From Pseudomonadota bacterium (GTDB taxonomy: Bacteria > Pseudomonadota > Gammaproteobacteria > Burkholderiales > SHXO01): DNA of 62,421 bases. The stretch spans positions 1-62,421 of the forward strand of contig JAEZCG010000195.1 in the NCBI GenBank assembly GCA_023430065.1, in the 5' to 3' direction. This document shows positions 34,946-47,427 of the stretch, piece by piece. A model generated the notes under the pieces. The model did no database searches and was not told the DNA's origin. It saw nothing but the letters and a program-made list of their open reading frames with translations. The position numbers were made by a program, and so were the translations under genes. Numbering within the stretch: the stretch's first letter is position 1; each line of letters opens with the position of its first letter.

Positions 34946-35856
34946 TGGGACCCTCCCTCGCCGGCTGCCGGCGCGTCCGCTGCCGAGATGAAGCCGCGGA
35001 TCAGCGTCTCGACGCGGTCCGGCTCCTCATGAACGACCCAGTGCGACCCGCGTGCAATGCGAGCGACCTGCAGCGAGTCGACCAGCTGATCCAGCCCGTC
35101 GAGGATGCCGGGCAGCAACGCCTCGTCACGCTCGCCCCAGATGACGAGCGTGGGGACCCGCACGCGGAAGGCGGCGGGATCGGGTTGCAGCACGCGGCTC
35201 CCGTCCTCGGGCGGATGCAGCGGCGACGCCCGGTAGTAGTTGAGTGCGCCGGTCAGCGCCCCCGGCTGCGACCACGAGGCGCGATACGCCTCCCGATCCT
35301 CGCCGGTCGCGCGACCGCCGTTCGCCGCCCAGGCGTCGAGCGTCATCCGCTGCAGCCGCGCAAAGCCGTTCTCGGCGAGCACGCGCTCGGCCTTGGCGCT
35401 GCGGAACAGGTTCATGTAGGCGCTCGCCCGACGTTGTGACGGACTGTGCTGCAATTCGCGGGCGAAGGTCACCGGATGCGGGGCATTGACGATCACCAGG
35501 TGCGACAGGAGCTCGGGATGCGTCGCCGCGAAGTTCCAGGCGACCGCCCCACCCCAGTCGTGCGCCACCATCACGCATCGCCGGCTCTGCAGATGCTCGA
35601 GCAACAGGCGCAGATCCTCGACCAGCAGACGCGGCCGATAATCGCGCACATCGGGCGGTTTGCTCGACAGGTTGTACCCGCGCATGTCGGGTGCGACCGC
35701 CCGGTGATCCGGTCCGAAGCGCTCGAGCATCTCCCTCCAGGCGTACCAGAACTCTGGGAAGCCGTGCACGAACAGGATCGTCGGCCCCGCGCCCGCCTCG
35801 GCATAGTGCAGCCGTATCCCGTTGGACAACTCGGCGAAGCGCGAAGAGATGCCCAC
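34942..35856 (-). CDS. Alpha/beta hydrolase, epoxide-hydrolase/haloalkane-dehalogenase-like
   Basis: This 304-residue protein has the oxyanion motif HGFPEFWYAWREM, the nucleophile elbow VAHDWGGAVAW (aspartate nucleophile) and the final histidine in GSHWVVHEEP. The nucleophile is Asp, which places it with epoxide hydrolases and haloacetate or haloalkane dehalogenases. The cluster context (acyl-CoA degradation) gives no clear substrate. The next upstream gene ends 15 bases away. Confidence 0.88.
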   Translation of the reverse strand: MGISSRFAELSNGIRLHYAEAGAGPTILFVHGFPEFWYAWREMLERFGPDHRAVAPDMRGYNLSSKPPDVRDYRPRLLVEDLRLLLEHLQSRRCVMVAHDWGGAVAWNFAATHPELLSHLVIVNAPHPVTFARELQHSPSQRRASAYMNLFRSAKAERVLAENGFARLQRMTLDAWAANGGRATGEDREAYRASWSQPGALTGALNYYRASPLHPPEDGSRVLQPDPAAFRVRVPTLVIWGERDEALLPGILDGLDQLVDSLQVARIARGSHWVVHEEPDRVETLIRGFISAADAPAAGEGGSQ

Positions 35857-35871
35857 CGTCTCGAGTGGTGC

Positions 35872-36615
35872 TCAGGCCAGTGCGAACGGAGCGAGTCTGC
35901 CGTCGACCAGCTTCGGCACGACCTGCATGACGCTCTCGCGTGCAGCGAACTTCACCTCCTCGGCCAGTCCGCGCGCCCGCATGATCTGTCCCACGCGGCA
36001 GCGCATCAGCAGGGACTCGGCCGGCTCGCTCCGGTACAGCGCGCGCGCGGCCCAGGCCGCGTCGGACAGATCGTGCGCACCCAGGGTGTTCGCAATCAGC
36101 TCGACGAAGCAGCCGGCGCCGTACATGTCTTCGAGGTTCGGATTGCCCATCGAACCCGAACACACCACGAGGATGGTGGAATCGGCGTGATGGCGCGCGA
36201 TGTGCTCGACGATCGCCCCGGCATTGAGCAGAGCGCCTGCATACACGTGCGCGGCACCGGCCGCGTCGTTCAGGGCCACCGTGCCGTTGGTCGTCGCGTA
36301 GATCACGCTGCGTCCGCGCAGGTCATGCGCCATCAGGGCCATCGGCGTGGGCGGTGCGAAGCCGGCGATGGTGTCGGCGAACAGCTCGCCGGCGAGGACG
36401 AAGGAGCCGTTCTCGAAGCCGCCCGCCTTCTCGCGCGCATGCGCCTCGTTCAAGGCAGGAAGGACTTCCGCGGCGCCGTCCGCGAGCGCGGCGATCATGG
36501 TCGAGGTCGCAAACAGGATGTCCAGGACGATCACCGTCTTGCCCTGCAGCTTGACCATGTCCAGGTCCTGGCGGCGGAACAGCACGTGGACCTTGTGATT
36601 GAGCTGCACGAGCAT
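35872..36615 (-). CDS. comB: 2-phosphosulfolactate phosphatase family protein (ComB)
   Basis: This 247-residue protein is a ComB-family phosphatase: VIVLDILFATSTMIAALADGAAEVLPA near the start, LAGELFADTIAGF, and ATTNGTVAL in the middle. In archaea and some bacteria ComB makes sulfolactate from phosphosulfolactate in coenzyme M or sulfolactate metabolism. No comA or comC is next to it. Its start overlaps the stop of the maoC gene (TGATG). Other phosphoester substrates are possible, so the symbol indicates family and not proven function. Confidence 0.85.
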   Translation of the reverse strand: MLVQLNHKVHVLFRRQDLDMVKLQGKTVIVLDILFATSTMIAALADGAAEVLPALNEAHAREKAGGFENGSFVLAGELFADTIAGFAPPTPMALMAHDLRGRSVIYATTNGTVALNDAAGAAHVYAGALLNAGAIVEHIARHHADSTILVVCSGSMGNPNLEDMYGAGCFVELIANTLGAHDLSDAAWAARALYRSEPAESLLMRCRVGQIMRARGLAEEVKFAARESVMQVVPKLVDGRLAPFALA

Positions 36616-37079
36616 CAGGCCGCGCCTCCCGGCGTGCGGCGCCTGAACATGCCGTAGCCTTCCATCGTCATCACCAGCTCGTCGTGTTGGTTGAACACCT
36701 CCCAGCGCATCTTGACCACCCCCATCTCCGGGCGGCTCTGCGAGGCGCGCGTCTCCAGCACCACGCGCCGCCCCTTCAGCGTATCGCCGGGACGCACCGG
36801 CTTGAGCCAGCGTACGTTGTCCACGCCGGGCGAGCCGAGGCTGGCAGAGCGGTTCAGGTAGGAGTCGCACATCATGCGCATGGTCATCGCCACCGTGTGC
36901 CAGCCGCTGGCGATCAGACCCTTGAACATGGACTGCTCGGCCGCGGCCTCGTCGATGTGGAACGGCTGCGGATCGTAGGCGCGGGCAAACGCGATCACCT
37001 CGTCCCGCTCCACCGTGCGCTCGCCGATCGGCGCCGTATCGCCGACCCGGAAGTCCTCCCAGTACAGATCCACGCTCAT
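36615..37079 (-). CDS. MaoC-like enoyl-CoA hydratase
   Basis: This 154-residue single hotdog protein has the hydratase-2 motif [13 protein letters not shown] (D36, H41) and [12 protein letters not shown]. It should hydrate an enoyl-CoA to an (R)-3-hydroxyacyl-CoA. The start overlaps the stop of the dehydrogenase gene by four bases (ATGA). With the neighbouring dehydrogenases it provides the hydration step of a beta-oxidation-like route. Confidence 0.88.
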   Translation of the reverse strand: MSVDLYWEDFRVGDTAPIGERTVERDEVIAFARAYDPQPFHIDEAAAEQSMFKGLIASGWHTVAMTMRMMCDSYLNRSASLGSPGVDNVRWLKPVRPGDTLKGRRVVLETRASQSRPEMGVVKMRWEVFNQHDELVMTMEGYGMFRRRTPGGAA

Positions 37080-37945
37080 GACCGCTTCTTGTCCTCGTAG
37101 CGATACCAGCCGCGCCCGGCGCGCTTGCCGTTGTAGCCCGCCTGCACCATCTGCTTGAGCAGGGGACGCGGGTGGAAGCGCTCGCCGTAGGCATCGCGCA
37201 GGATGTTCTGCACCTGCAGCGACAGGCTATTCTGGGTCGCATCCATCAGCTCGAACGGACCGATCGGATGGCCCAACCCCAGCTTGCACGCGAGATCGAC
37301 GTCCTCGGGTGTGGCCACCCCTTCCTCGACCAGTCGGACGGCCTCGATCATGAACGCATGCAGGACCCGGTTCACCGCGAATCCGACGACGTCCCGGACC
37401 CTGATCGGGGTCTTGCCCGCATCGCGGCAGGCCTGCATGGTCGTCTCCACGCACGCCTCGCTGGTATCGAGGCCGGGAATCACCTCCACCAGCTTCATGC
37501 GCGACACCGGCGAGAAAAAGTGCGTGCCGAGGAAGCACGCACGACGCGCCGGCGACACGTTCGCCGCCAGCCCCGAAATGGAGATGCTGGACGTGTTGCT
37601 GGCGACGATGCACTCCGCACCGCAGATGGCGTCGAGCTTGCGGAAGGTCTCGGCCTTCACCCCCTCGTCCTCGAACACCGCCTCGATCACCAGGTCGCGG
37701 TCCGCGTAGCGCGACAGGTCGGTCGTGGTGGTGATGCGCGCCAACGCCTCCTCCTTCTGTTCGGCGGCATAGAAACCGCGCTGCACGCCGCGATCCAGGA
37801 CACGTCCCAGACTGTCCAGTGCGCGGCCGAGGCTCTCCGCGCTCACGTCGCTGAGCAATACGTCCCTGCCCGCGAGGGCAAACACCAGGGCGATCTCCGA
37901 GCCCATCAGGCCCGCGCCCACCACTCCCACTCGTTCGATCTTCAC
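37076..37945 (-). CDS. 3-hydroxyacyl-CoA dehydrogenase
   Basis: This 289-residue enzyme has the NAD-binding [15 protein letters not shown] (residues 6-20), the SNTSSI loop, the catalytic [17 protein letters not shown], and the C-terminal dimerisation region with GFAVNRVL and [14 protein letters not shown]. It oxidises 3-hydroxyacyl-CoA (or 3-hydroxybutyryl-CoA) with NAD. The start is GTG at 37945 with GGAGC upstream. MaoC hydratases usually give the R isomer whereas this family uses S, so the two may act on different substrates. Confidence 0.92.
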   Translation of the reverse strand: MKIERVGVVGAGLMGSEIALVFALAGRDVLLSDVSAESLGRALDSLGRVLDRGVQRGFYAAEQKEEALARITTTTDLSRYADRDLVIEAVFEDEGVKAETFRKLDAICGAECIVASNTSSISISGLAANVSPARRACFLGTHFFSPVSRMKLVEVIPGLDTSEACVETTMQACRDAGKTPIRVRDVVGFAVNRVLHAFMIEAVRLVEEGVATPEDVDLACKLGLGHPIGPFELMDATQNSLSLQVQNILRDAYGERFHPRPLLKQMVQAGYNGKRAGRGWYRYEDKKRS

Positions 37946-38013
37946 GTCTTGCTCCAGATTCTGATTGGATAACAGTGGCGCCCCGCGTGCCGGGCGCGGC
38001 CGGGCACGCCGGA

Positions 38014-38574
38014 TCAGCAGTCGCCCTCGCCGCCGGCCTGGCGAATCACCGCCGCGGCTTCTTCGAAGTTGTGCGATATCGCGTAGCACACGGGCGCACT
38101 GCCGTCTGGCATCGGCGCATTGGGATCCGCGCCGGCATCGAGCAGCGCGCGCAGCACCAGCGGATCGCCCTTGCGCGCGGCCTCGGTGATCGGCGTGGCG
38201 CCACCGGCACGCACGTCCACGGACGCGCCCTTGCTCAGGAGCAGCTCGACCATCGCCGGCGGGCCGTTCAACGATGCGACCATCAGCGGCGTCAGCCCGC
38301 TCGGGTCGGCATAGTCGACGTTCGCGCCCCGGTCGATCAGCGCCTGGGCCACCTCGACGTAGCCGAAGGTGGCGGCGTGGAACAGCGCGGGGCGACCTTC
38401 GTAGCGAGGCACCGCGTCCGCATTGGGATCGGCACCGGCGGCTAGCAGTTCCTCCACCTGTGTCACATCGTTGCCGCGCGCAGCGAGGATCAGCTCCTCG
38501 TCTGGCGTACGACTCTGACATGCCGCCAGCGCGGCGACGACGGCGAGCACGAGTGCCTGCTCACGCCCCTTCAC
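38014..38574 (-). CDS. Ankyrin-repeat lipoprotein
   Basis: This 186-residue protein has a lipoprotein signal (ALVLAVVAALAAC, Cys at residue 19). Four to five ankyrin repeats follow (for example GRPALFHAATFGYVEVAQALIDRGANVD and GLTPLMVASLNGPPAMVELLLSKGASVD). The start is GTG at 38574, overlapping the stop of the acyl-CoA dehydrogenase gene by four bases. Its place inside a catabolic cluster is odd; it is probably a membrane-anchored binding protein. Confidence 0.85.
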   Translation of the reverse strand: MKGREQALVLAVVAALAACQSRTPDEELILAARGNDVTQVEELLAAGADPNADAVPRYEGRPALFHAATFGYVEVAQALIDRGANVDYADPSGLTPLMVASLNGPPAMVELLLSKGASVDVRAGGATPITEAARKGDPLVLRALLDAGADPNAPMPDGSAPVCYAISHNFEEAAAVIRQAGGEGDC

Positions 38575-39761
38575 ACCAGGCTCTTCCACTTTCGCGCTGG
38601 CTTGCTCAACGGCGATTCTCCGGCTGCGGGCGGGGCGGCGGCAAAGCGGTCGAGCTGCAGATCGCCATCCCCGAACAGAGTCTCGATGGCGGCCAGCCGC
38701 TTCACGTAGTGCCCCACCGGCAGCTCGTCGGTGACGCCCATGCCGCCGTGCAGCTGGATGGCCTGCTGGCCGACGAAACGTCCAGCGCGCCCGACCAGCT
38801 CCTTGGCCGCTGCCAGGCAGCGCCTGCGCTCGCCGACGTCGGACGAATCGACCTTGACCGCCGCCAGCATCGCCATGGATCGCGCCTGCTCGATCTGGAT
38901 CAGCACGTCCACCAGGCGATGCTGCAACGCCTGGAACCTGCCGATCGGCACGCCGAACTGCTGGCGCGTCTTCAGGTACTCGAGCGTGGCGTCCTTGAGC
39001 GCGTCCATGCAGCCGACCGCCTCCGCGCACACGGCGGCGATGCCGCGGTCGGTCACTGCCTCCAGCAGGGCGTATCCGCCATCCAACACGCCGATGATGG
39101 ACTCGGGGCTGATCGTCACGTTGTCGAACGTCACCTCGGCAGCGCGCATGCCGTCATAGGTCGGATACTCGCGTCCCATGACGCCGGTCTCGGCCGGATT
39201 GACGAAGAACAGCGAGATGCCGGTGGCGTCGGGCAGGCTGCCGCTGGTCCGGGCGCTGACGATCAGCAGGTCGGCCAGCCCGCCGTGCATCATCACCGAC
39301 TTGGCGCCGTTGATGACCCACATGCCGTTCTCGCGGCGGGCAGTGGTGGCCACGCGATTCAGTTCGTAGCGCGACCCGGGTTCGCTGTGCCCGAACGCGA
39401 ACTTCATCGACCCGTCCGCAATGCGCGGCAGCAGGATACCCCGCTGCGCATCGCTGCCGCCCAGGGCGATGGTGTAGCCGCCCAGGATGGTGCTGGAGAG
39501 GTACGGCTCGACCACCAGAGCGCGGCCGAATGCCTCCATCACCAGCATCACGTCCACGCCGCTGCCTCCGAAGCCGCCGAACTGCTCCGGGACCGGGATG
39601 CCGTGCAGACCCATGGAAGCGAAACCTTCCCAGGCCGATGCGCTCATGCCCTCGCGGCTGTGGATGATGGCGCGGCGCTGCTCGAACGAATAGTTCTTCT
39701 GCAGGAACTTGTCGATCGAGTCGCGCAGCAGGTTCTGTTCTTCGCTGTAGTCGAAATCCAT
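38571..39761 (-). CDS. Acyl-CoA dehydrogenase, putative non-catalytic beta-type partner
   Basis: This 396-residue flavoprotein is an acyl-CoA dehydrogenase (PEQFGGFGGSGVDVMLVMEAFGRALV, KSVMMHGGLADLLIV, QFGVPIGRFQALQHRLVDVLIQIEQARSM, QLHGGMGVTDELPVGHYVKRLAAIETLFG). The C-terminal form (VKRL..IE.LFG) resembles the beta subunits of heterotetrameric dehydrogenases. It lies one base downstream of a second dehydrogenase gene, so the two likely assemble. The start at 39761 was chosen for the family-typical MDFDYSEEQNLLRDSI. Confidence 0.88.
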   Translation of the reverse strand: MDFDYSEEQNLLRDSIDKFLQKNYSFEQRRAIIHSREGMSASAWEGFASMGLHGIPVPEQFGGFGGSGVDVMLVMEAFGRALVVEPYLSSTILGGYTIALGGSDAQRGILLPRIADGSMKFAFGHSEPGSRYELNRVATTARRENGMWVINGAKSVMMHGGLADLLIVSARTSGSLPDATGISLFFVNPAETGVMGREYPTYDGMRAAEVTFDNVTISPESIIGVLDGGYALLEAVTDRGIAAVCAEAVGCMDALKDATLEYLKTRQQFGVPIGRFQALQHRLVDVLIQIEQARSMAMLAAVKVDSSDVGERRRCLAAAKELVGRAGRFVGQQAIQLHGGMGVTDELPVGHYVKRLAAIETLFGDGDLQLDRFAAAPPAAGESPLSKPARKWKSLV

Positions 39762-39762
39762 C

Positions 39763-40959
<1,197 letters not shown>

Positions 40960-41064
40960 GGGAATGCCGAAATGTGCGGTTCGTGAAGGAGGTAGCGCCG
41001 AAGGATACCGCACCGCGGACGCGCGCGGCGGGTGGGCAAACCGGCCCTCGAACGAGGCCCGGTC

Positions 41065-41070
41065 TATAAT
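41065..41070 (+). promoter_or_regulatory. Candidate -10 element (TATAAT) for the transaminase gene
   Basis: A perfect TATAAT lies 60 bases before the ATG of the omega-amino acid transaminase, in the region divergent from the acyl-CoA cluster. No good -35 is visible, so an activator may be needed if the element is real. Confidence 0.4.
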
Positions 41071-41129
41071 CCGATCGACAGGTCTCTCGTCATCGTTCAA
41101 CCGCCGCCCCCTCACGTGCCGGAGGAAAC

Positions 41130-42467
41130 ATGGGTACCCGCGAACAGGAACTGCTTGCGCAACTGAACATGGATCCGCTGTGGATGCCCTTCACGGCGAA
41201 CCGCCAGTTCAAATCCAATCCGAGGCTGCTGGTAGCCGCCAAGGACATGTACTACACCACGCACGACGGACGCCAGGTGCTGGATGGCATTGCCGGCCTG
41301 TGGGCGGTCAACGCGGGCCACTGCCGTGCGCCGATCGTCGAGGCGATCAAGAAGCAGGCCGAGACCATCGACTACGCCACCGGGTTTCAGCTCCACCACC
41401 CGTCGGCCTTCCTGGCCGCCGAGCGGCTGGCGCAGATCGCCCCGACCGGGATGGACCGCGTGTTCTTCGTCAATTCCGGTTCCGAAGCAGTGGATACGGC
41501 CCTCAAGATGGCGCTCGCCTACCACCGTGCGCGCGGCGAGGGCACGCGCACGCGCTTCATCGGCCGTGAGCGCGGCTACCACGGCGTCGGCTTCGGCGGC
41601 ATCTCGGTCGGAGGCATGACCGCCAACCGCAAGACCTTCAGCGGGGCGATGCTTCCCGGCGTCGACCACCTCCCGCATACCCACGACCTGGACAGGAACG
41701 CCTATTCCCGCGGGCAGCCCGAGTCGGGCGCGCACTTCGCCGACGACCTGGAGCGCCTGGTGGCCCTGCACGACGCCTCCAACATCGCCGCGGTGATCGT
41801 CGAGCCGGTGGCCGGCTCGACCGGCGTGCTGGTTCCCCCCAAGGGCTACCTGCAACGCCTGCGCAGCATCTGCGACAAGCACGGCATCCTGCTCATTTTC
41901 GACGAGGTCATCACCGGCTTCGGGCGCACGGGCAGCGCGTTCGCATCGCAGACCTTCGGCGTGACGCCGGACATGATCACCTGCGCCAAGGCGCTGACGA
42001 ATGCGGCCGTGCCGATGGGTGCGGTGATCGTGAAGCGCGAGCTGTACGACGCCTTCATGACCGGGCCGGACAACGCCATCGAGTTCTACCACGGCTACAC
42101 CTACTCGGGCCACCCGCTCGCCGCCGCCGCTGCCGTCGCCACGCTCGACCTGTTCAAGCAGGAAGGGCTGTTCGAACGCGCCGCGCAACTCGCGCCGTAC
42201 TTGGAGCAGTGCGCACATTCGCTGCGCGGCCTGCCGCACGTGATCGACATCCGCAACATCGGCCTGGTCGCCGGCATCGAACTGGAGCCGATTCCCGGCA
42301 AGCCCACCGCGCGCGCCTTCGAGGCGTTCGTGCGCGCCTACCAGAAGGGCGTGTTGATCCGCACCACCGGCGACACCATCGCCCTGTCGCCGTCGCTGAT
42401 CATCGAGAAGAACCAGATCGACCAGCTGTTCGACACCGTGCGGGAAGTATTGACCACGCTGCCGTAG
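41130..42467 (+). CDS. Omega-amino acid:pyruvate aminotransferase (class III), beta-alanine transaminase-like
   Basis: This 445-residue PLP enzyme matches the beta-alanine:pyruvate aminotransferases (BauA/omega-APT) in length and pattern: MDPLWMPFTANRQFK near the start, FFVNSGSEAVDTALK, ERGYHGVGFGG, D258 in LIFDEVITGFGRTG, and the PLP lysine K287 in CAKALTNAAVPMG. It would move the amino group of beta-alanine or a similar omega-amino acid to pyruvate, giving malonate semialdehyde. Separated from mlrC by about 205 bases that contain a repeat. Confidence 0.92.
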   Translation: MGTREQELLAQLNMDPLWMPFTANRQFKSNPRLLVAAKDMYYTTHDGRQVLDGIAGLWAVNAGHCRAPIVEAIKKQAETIDYATGFQLHHPSAFLAAERLAQIAPTGMDRVFFVNSGSEAVDTALKMALAYHRARGEGTRTRFIGRERGYHGVGFGGISVGGMTANRKTFSGAMLPGVDHLPHTHDLDRNAYSRGQPESGAHFADDLERLVALHDASNIAAVIVEPVAGSTGVLVPPKGYLQRLRSICDKHGILLIFDEVITGFGRTGSAFASQTFGVTPDMITCAKALTNAAVPMGAVIVKRELYDAFMTGPDNAIEFYHGYTYSGHPLAAAAAVATLDLFKQEGLFERAAQLAPYLEQCAHSLRGLPHVIDIRNIGLVAGIELEPIPGKPTARAFEAFVRAYQKGVLIRTTGDTIALSPSLIIEKNQIDQLFDTVREVLTTLP

Positions 42468-42480
42468 TCGATGAAACCCT

Positions 42481-42643
42481 TGAACCACGGATGACAGGCC
42501 AAAGAAAACCGAGACCCATTCAACACAGAGGCCACAGAGGTACACAGAGGAACGGCAAGGTCTGAGACTATCTGTGCTTTCCTCGGTGATCCTCTGTGTC
42601 CTCCGTGTTGAGCGCGTTTGCCGTTCTTCGTGTCCTCGTGGTA
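42481..42643. repeat. Dispersed palindromic repeat, ACACAGAGG family (copy 1)
   Basis: Between the transaminase and mlrC genes, an arm TTCAACACAGAGGCCACAGA (42519 on) is inverted later as CCTCTGTGTCCTCCGTGTTGA (ending about 42612). Outer arms GAACCACGG and CCTCGTGGT extend the symmetry. Copy 2 is at 56812-56991. This kind of dispersed element is found throughout many beta- and gammaproteobacterial genomes. Confidence 0.8.
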
Positions 42644-42671
42644 AATGGATCCCCAGCCTCCGCACAGCCAC

Positions 42672-44165
42672 ATGAAGATCGTCATTGCCCAGATGCAGCA
42701 CGAGACGAACACGTTCTCGCCGGTGCCCACGCCGTGGGAGGCGTTCGGCAACGACGGACCGTTCCTCGGGCAGGCGGCCTACGATGCGATGAAGGGCACT
42801 CGACTGCCGATGGCGGCGTTCATCGATCTGGCGGAAGGCGTCGGCGCACGGGTGATCACGCCGATCGCCGCGTGGGCGAACCCGAGCGGACCGGTGGACG
42901 GCGAGGCGCATGACCGCATCTGCCGCATCATCTGCGATGCGGTCGCCACGGGCTGCGACGCGGTCTTCCTCGACCTGCACGGCGCCATGGTGGTGGCCGA
43001 TCGGACCGACGACGGCGAGGGCACGCTCCTGGAGAAGATCCGGGCGATCGCACCGCGCACCCCCGTCGCCGTGTCGCTCGACCTGCATGCCAACGTGACC
43101 GAGCGCATGGTGCGCAACTGCGACGTCATCGCCGGCTACAAGACCTATCCGCATGTGGATCAGTACGAGGCGGGCCAGCTCGCGGGCAGCGTGCTGCTGC
43201 GCATGCTCGAGGGCAGGTGCAAGCCCGTCATGGCCTGGGGTAACCGCCCCCTGCTCGCGCACACGCTGCGCGAGAACACCGGCGAGCGTCCGATGAAGGA
43301 TTTCGTCGAGGCAGCGCGCGCCGCGGAGGCCGACGGCCTGCTGGCCGCCACCGCCTTCGGCGGCTTCCAGCAGGCAGACATCCACGACGCCGGCATCAGC
43401 GTGGTGACGGTGGCGGACGGCAACCGCGAGCAGGCACAGCGTGCGTGCGATCGGATCCTCGATGTCGCGTGGAAGCTGAAGGAGGAATTCATCTACCAGG
43501 GCGAGCCGCTGGCGCAGGCGCTGGCACGCGCGCAGCGGATGGCGGACGAGACCGGCGGCCCGATCCTGCTCCTGGACCACGCCGACAACTGCGCCTCCGG
43601 GGCCACCCAGGACACCATGTACGTGCTGCGCGAGGCGCTGCGCCTGGGCCTGACCGGCATCGGCGTCGGCCCCGTGCGCGACCCGCAGGCGGTGGCAAAG
43701 ATGGTGGAGGCCGGCGTCGGCGCCAAGCTGACGCTGACCGTGGGCGGGCGCATGGACATGCCCGCGATCAAGCGCCAGGGCGAACCGCTGGAGTTGACCG
43801 GCGTGGTGCGCGCCATCACCGACGGCGAGTACACCATCACCGGACCTCAGTTCCACGGCATGCGCTGCTACATGGGCCGCACCGCCGTCCTCGATACCGG
43901 CGCCGCCGAGATCGTGGTCACCGAGAAGAACCAGGAACCGTGGGATCGCGGCGTGTTCACCAGCGTGGGGATCGACCCCACCCGCAAGCGCTTCCTCCTG
44001 CTCAAGTCGCGCATGTACTTCCGTCCGGTGTTCCTGCCCATCGCCAAGGGCCACGTGTTCTGCGACAGTTTCGGCGTCGGCATGTCGGACTGGACACAAT
44101 TCGAATACCGAAATCTGCGCCGGCCCATCTACCCCCTGGATCCGTTTCCGGCCGAGCACCGTTAG
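42672..44165 (+). CDS. M81 family metallopeptidase (microcystinase C, MlrC-like)
   Basis: This 497-residue protein starts KIVIAQMQHETNTFSPVPTPWEAF, contains the DLHGAMV and SLDLHANVTE metal-binding region, AGYKTYPHVDQYEAG and a C-terminal domain with FCDSFGVG and EYRNLRRPIYPLD. These define the MlrC (DUF1485/M81) family, which is often found in amino acid/amide catabolism loci and is named for microcystin breakdown. The ATG at 42672 is the family start; an ATG nine codons earlier lies in repeat sequence. It sits between the transaminase and the aldehyde dehydrogenase. Confidence 0.9.
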   Translation: MKIVIAQMQHETNTFSPVPTPWEAFGNDGPFLGQAAYDAMKGTRLPMAAFIDLAEGVGARVITPIAAWANPSGPVDGEAHDRICRIICDAVATGCDAVFLDLHGAMVVADRTDDGEGTLLEKIRAIAPRTPVAVSLDLHANVTERMVRNCDVIAGYKTYPHVDQYEAGQLAGSVLLRMLEGRCKPVMAWGNRPLLAHTLRENTGERPMKDFVEAARAAEADGLLAATAFGGFQQADIHDAGISVVTVADGNREQAQRACDRILDVAWKLKEEFIYQGEPLAQALARAQRMADETGGPILLLDHADNCASGATQDTMYVLREALRLGLTGIGVGPVRDPQAVAKMVEAGVGAKLTLTVGGRMDMPAIKRQGEPLELTGVVRAITDGEYTITGPQFHGMRCYMGRTAVLDTGAAEIVVTEKNQEPWDRGVFTSVGIDPTRKRFLLLKSRMYFRPVFLPIAKGHVFCDSFGVGMSDWTQFEYRNLRRPIYPLDPFPAEHR

Positions 44166-44198
44166 CGCTCGCCCATTCTCCTCACGAACGAGACCGTC

Positions 44199-45725
<1,527 letters not shown>

Positions 45726-45736
45726 GGCCGGGACCC

Positions 45737-46351
45737 ATGGCCCGCGTCCACAGCGTCGAGCGGCTGCGCGCGATCCTGGGCGAGCCGAACCCGCTCGTGC
45801 GCAGCAAGGTGCATGCGTCGCTCGACGCGCAAGCGCGCGCGTTCATCGCACGCGCGCCCATGCTGTTCCTGGCCACCTCGGGGGCGGATGGCGTGCCGGT
45901 CGTCTCGCCCAAGGGCGACTCGCCGGGCTTCGTCCACATCGAGGACGCGCGCACGCTGCTGCTGCCCGAGCGCAAGGGCAACCGGCTTCTCTTCTCGCTC
46001 CAGAACATCCTGGCAAATCCTGCCGTCGAGCTGATCTTCCTGGTGCCGGGGACCGGCGAAACCCTCCGGGTCGGCGGCAGCGCCGAGCTCGACGACGATC
46101 CTGCACTGTGCGCGCGCTTCGTCGAACGCGACCGCCCCGCGCTCTTGGTCACGCGCATCCTCGTCCGGCGCTGCTACTTTCACTGCGCCAAGGCGTTCCT
46201 GCGCGCACGGCTGTGGGAGCCCGACAGCTGGGGCAAGACCGCCCTGCGCGTCAGTTTCGGTCAGGAGATCGCGCGCGCCGGCGCGCTGGCGGCAGAGGAT
46301 GTCGAGGCCTTCGACCGCGGCGTTCACGAGCGCTACCGAACCGATCTGTAG
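45737..46351 (+). CDS. Pyridoxamine-phosphate-oxidase-family FMN-binding protein
   Basis: This 204-residue split-barrel flavoprotein has FLATSGADGVPVVSPKGDSPGFVHIEDARTLLLPERKGNRLLFSLQNIL, matching the MSMEG_1061-like PPOX group. These proteins are FMN-dependent oxidoreductases with unknown substrates. The ATG lies 12 bases after mmsA and is probably in the same transcript. Confidence 0.85.
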   Translation: MARVHSVERLRAILGEPNPLVRSKVHASLDAQARAFIARAPMLFLATSGADGVPVVSPKGDSPGFVHIEDARTLLLPERKGNRLLFSLQNILANPAVELIFLVPGTGETLRVGGSAELDDDPALCARFVERDRPALLVTRILVRRCYFHCAKAFLRARLWEPDSWGKTALRVSFGQEIARAGALAAEDVEAFDRGVHERYRTDL

Positions 46352-46436
46352 GCGACACACGACTCGCCACGAGTCGTGGCATGGATCTCGCTCGGAGCCG
46401 CGCGATTCCCCGCGCTGCCTCCTCCGCATCCACGCC

Positions 46437-47408
46437 ATGGCCGACCTGCACGACGATCTGCTCCGCAAGGCACAAGTCGGCGATGCCGACGCGCAGTACG
46501 CGCTCGGCCACGCCTACCAGCTCGGCATCGGCGTCGCGCGGCAGCTGCCCGTGGCCATGCGCTGGTATCTCAAGGCTGCCACCCAGGGCCACGGCGATGC
46601 ACAGGTCAGCCTCGGGCTGATGTTCCTCGAGGACTTGGCGCAGGCCGGCATGCACCGAAATGCCGATCAGGCACGCTACTGGTTCCGCCGCGCGGCCGAG
46701 AGCGGCGACACGCGGGCCATGGTCCACCTCGCCCGCGTCCTGGTCGATCACAATCCGCAGGCGCATGGCGCGGAGGCGATCGCCTGGCTGGAACGTGCCG
46801 CGGATGCAGGACACGCGCCCGCCCAGTACGAACTCGCCCGCCTGCTGCGCGGCGCGCCGGGCATCGAGCCGGACCCGCTGCTGGCGCTGCACTACCTGCA
46901 CGAGGCCGCGGATCGGCAGCACGTACCGGCGATGTTTGCCCTTGGCCTGCTGCTCGAGCGCGGCGAGGGACTCGATCGCACCTATCCGGAACAGGCGGCG
47001 CACTGGTACGCGCGCCTCGCCCGGGAGCACGGGCACGGCGACGCGGCGCACCACCTGGGCATCCTGCACGTCGAAGGCCGAGGCGTGGCACGCAGCACGC
47101 AGTGCGCCACGGACATGTTCCAGCGCGCGATCGCGCTGGGCTGCCATGAAGCGATGTACAGCCTCGCCTTGCTGCACTGCGCCGGCGGCACGCCGGAGGC
47201 GTTTCAAGCGGCGGCGACGTGGAGCATCCTGTCGCAGGAATACTGCCCGGAGCGAGGCGGTAACGTGTTGCTCGCCGGACTCGCCGGCCGTCTCGATGGC
47301 GCGCGGATGGAAGCCGCACGCCAGGCGGCGCACGCATGGAAGCGCCAAGTGCACCTGGACTCCGCCGGCAACCGGCGCAATCAGAAAGCGCTCGCGCTGG
47401 ACGCCTGA
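46437..47408 (+). CDS. Sel1-repeat protein
   Basis: This 323-residue protein consists almost entirely of Sel1-like repeats (for example DADAQYALGHAYQLGIGVARQLPVAMRWYLKAATQGHGDAQVSLGLMF and later YWFRRAAESGDTRAMVHLARVL). Six to seven repeats span residues 10-270. No signal peptide is visible, so it is likely cytoplasmic. Sel1 proteins mediate protein contacts; the partner is unknown. It is convergent with the TPR gene downstream. Confidence 0.88.
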   Translation: MADLHDDLLRKAQVGDADAQYALGHAYQLGIGVARQLPVAMRWYLKAATQGHGDAQVSLGLMFLEDLAQAGMHRNADQARYWFRRAAESGDTRAMVHLARVLVDHNPQAHGAEAIAWLERAADAGHAPAQYELARLLRGAPGIEPDPLLALHYLHEAADRQHVPAMFALGLLLERGEGLDRTYPEQAAHWYARLAREHGHGDAAHHLGILHVEGRGVARSTQCATDMFQRAIALGCHEAMYSLALLHCAGGTPEAFQAAATWSILSQEYCPERGGNVLLAGLAGRLDGARMEAARQAAHAWKRQVHLDSAGNRRNQKALALDA

Positions 47409-47427
47409 GCGGCAGCGCCCGCCGCGT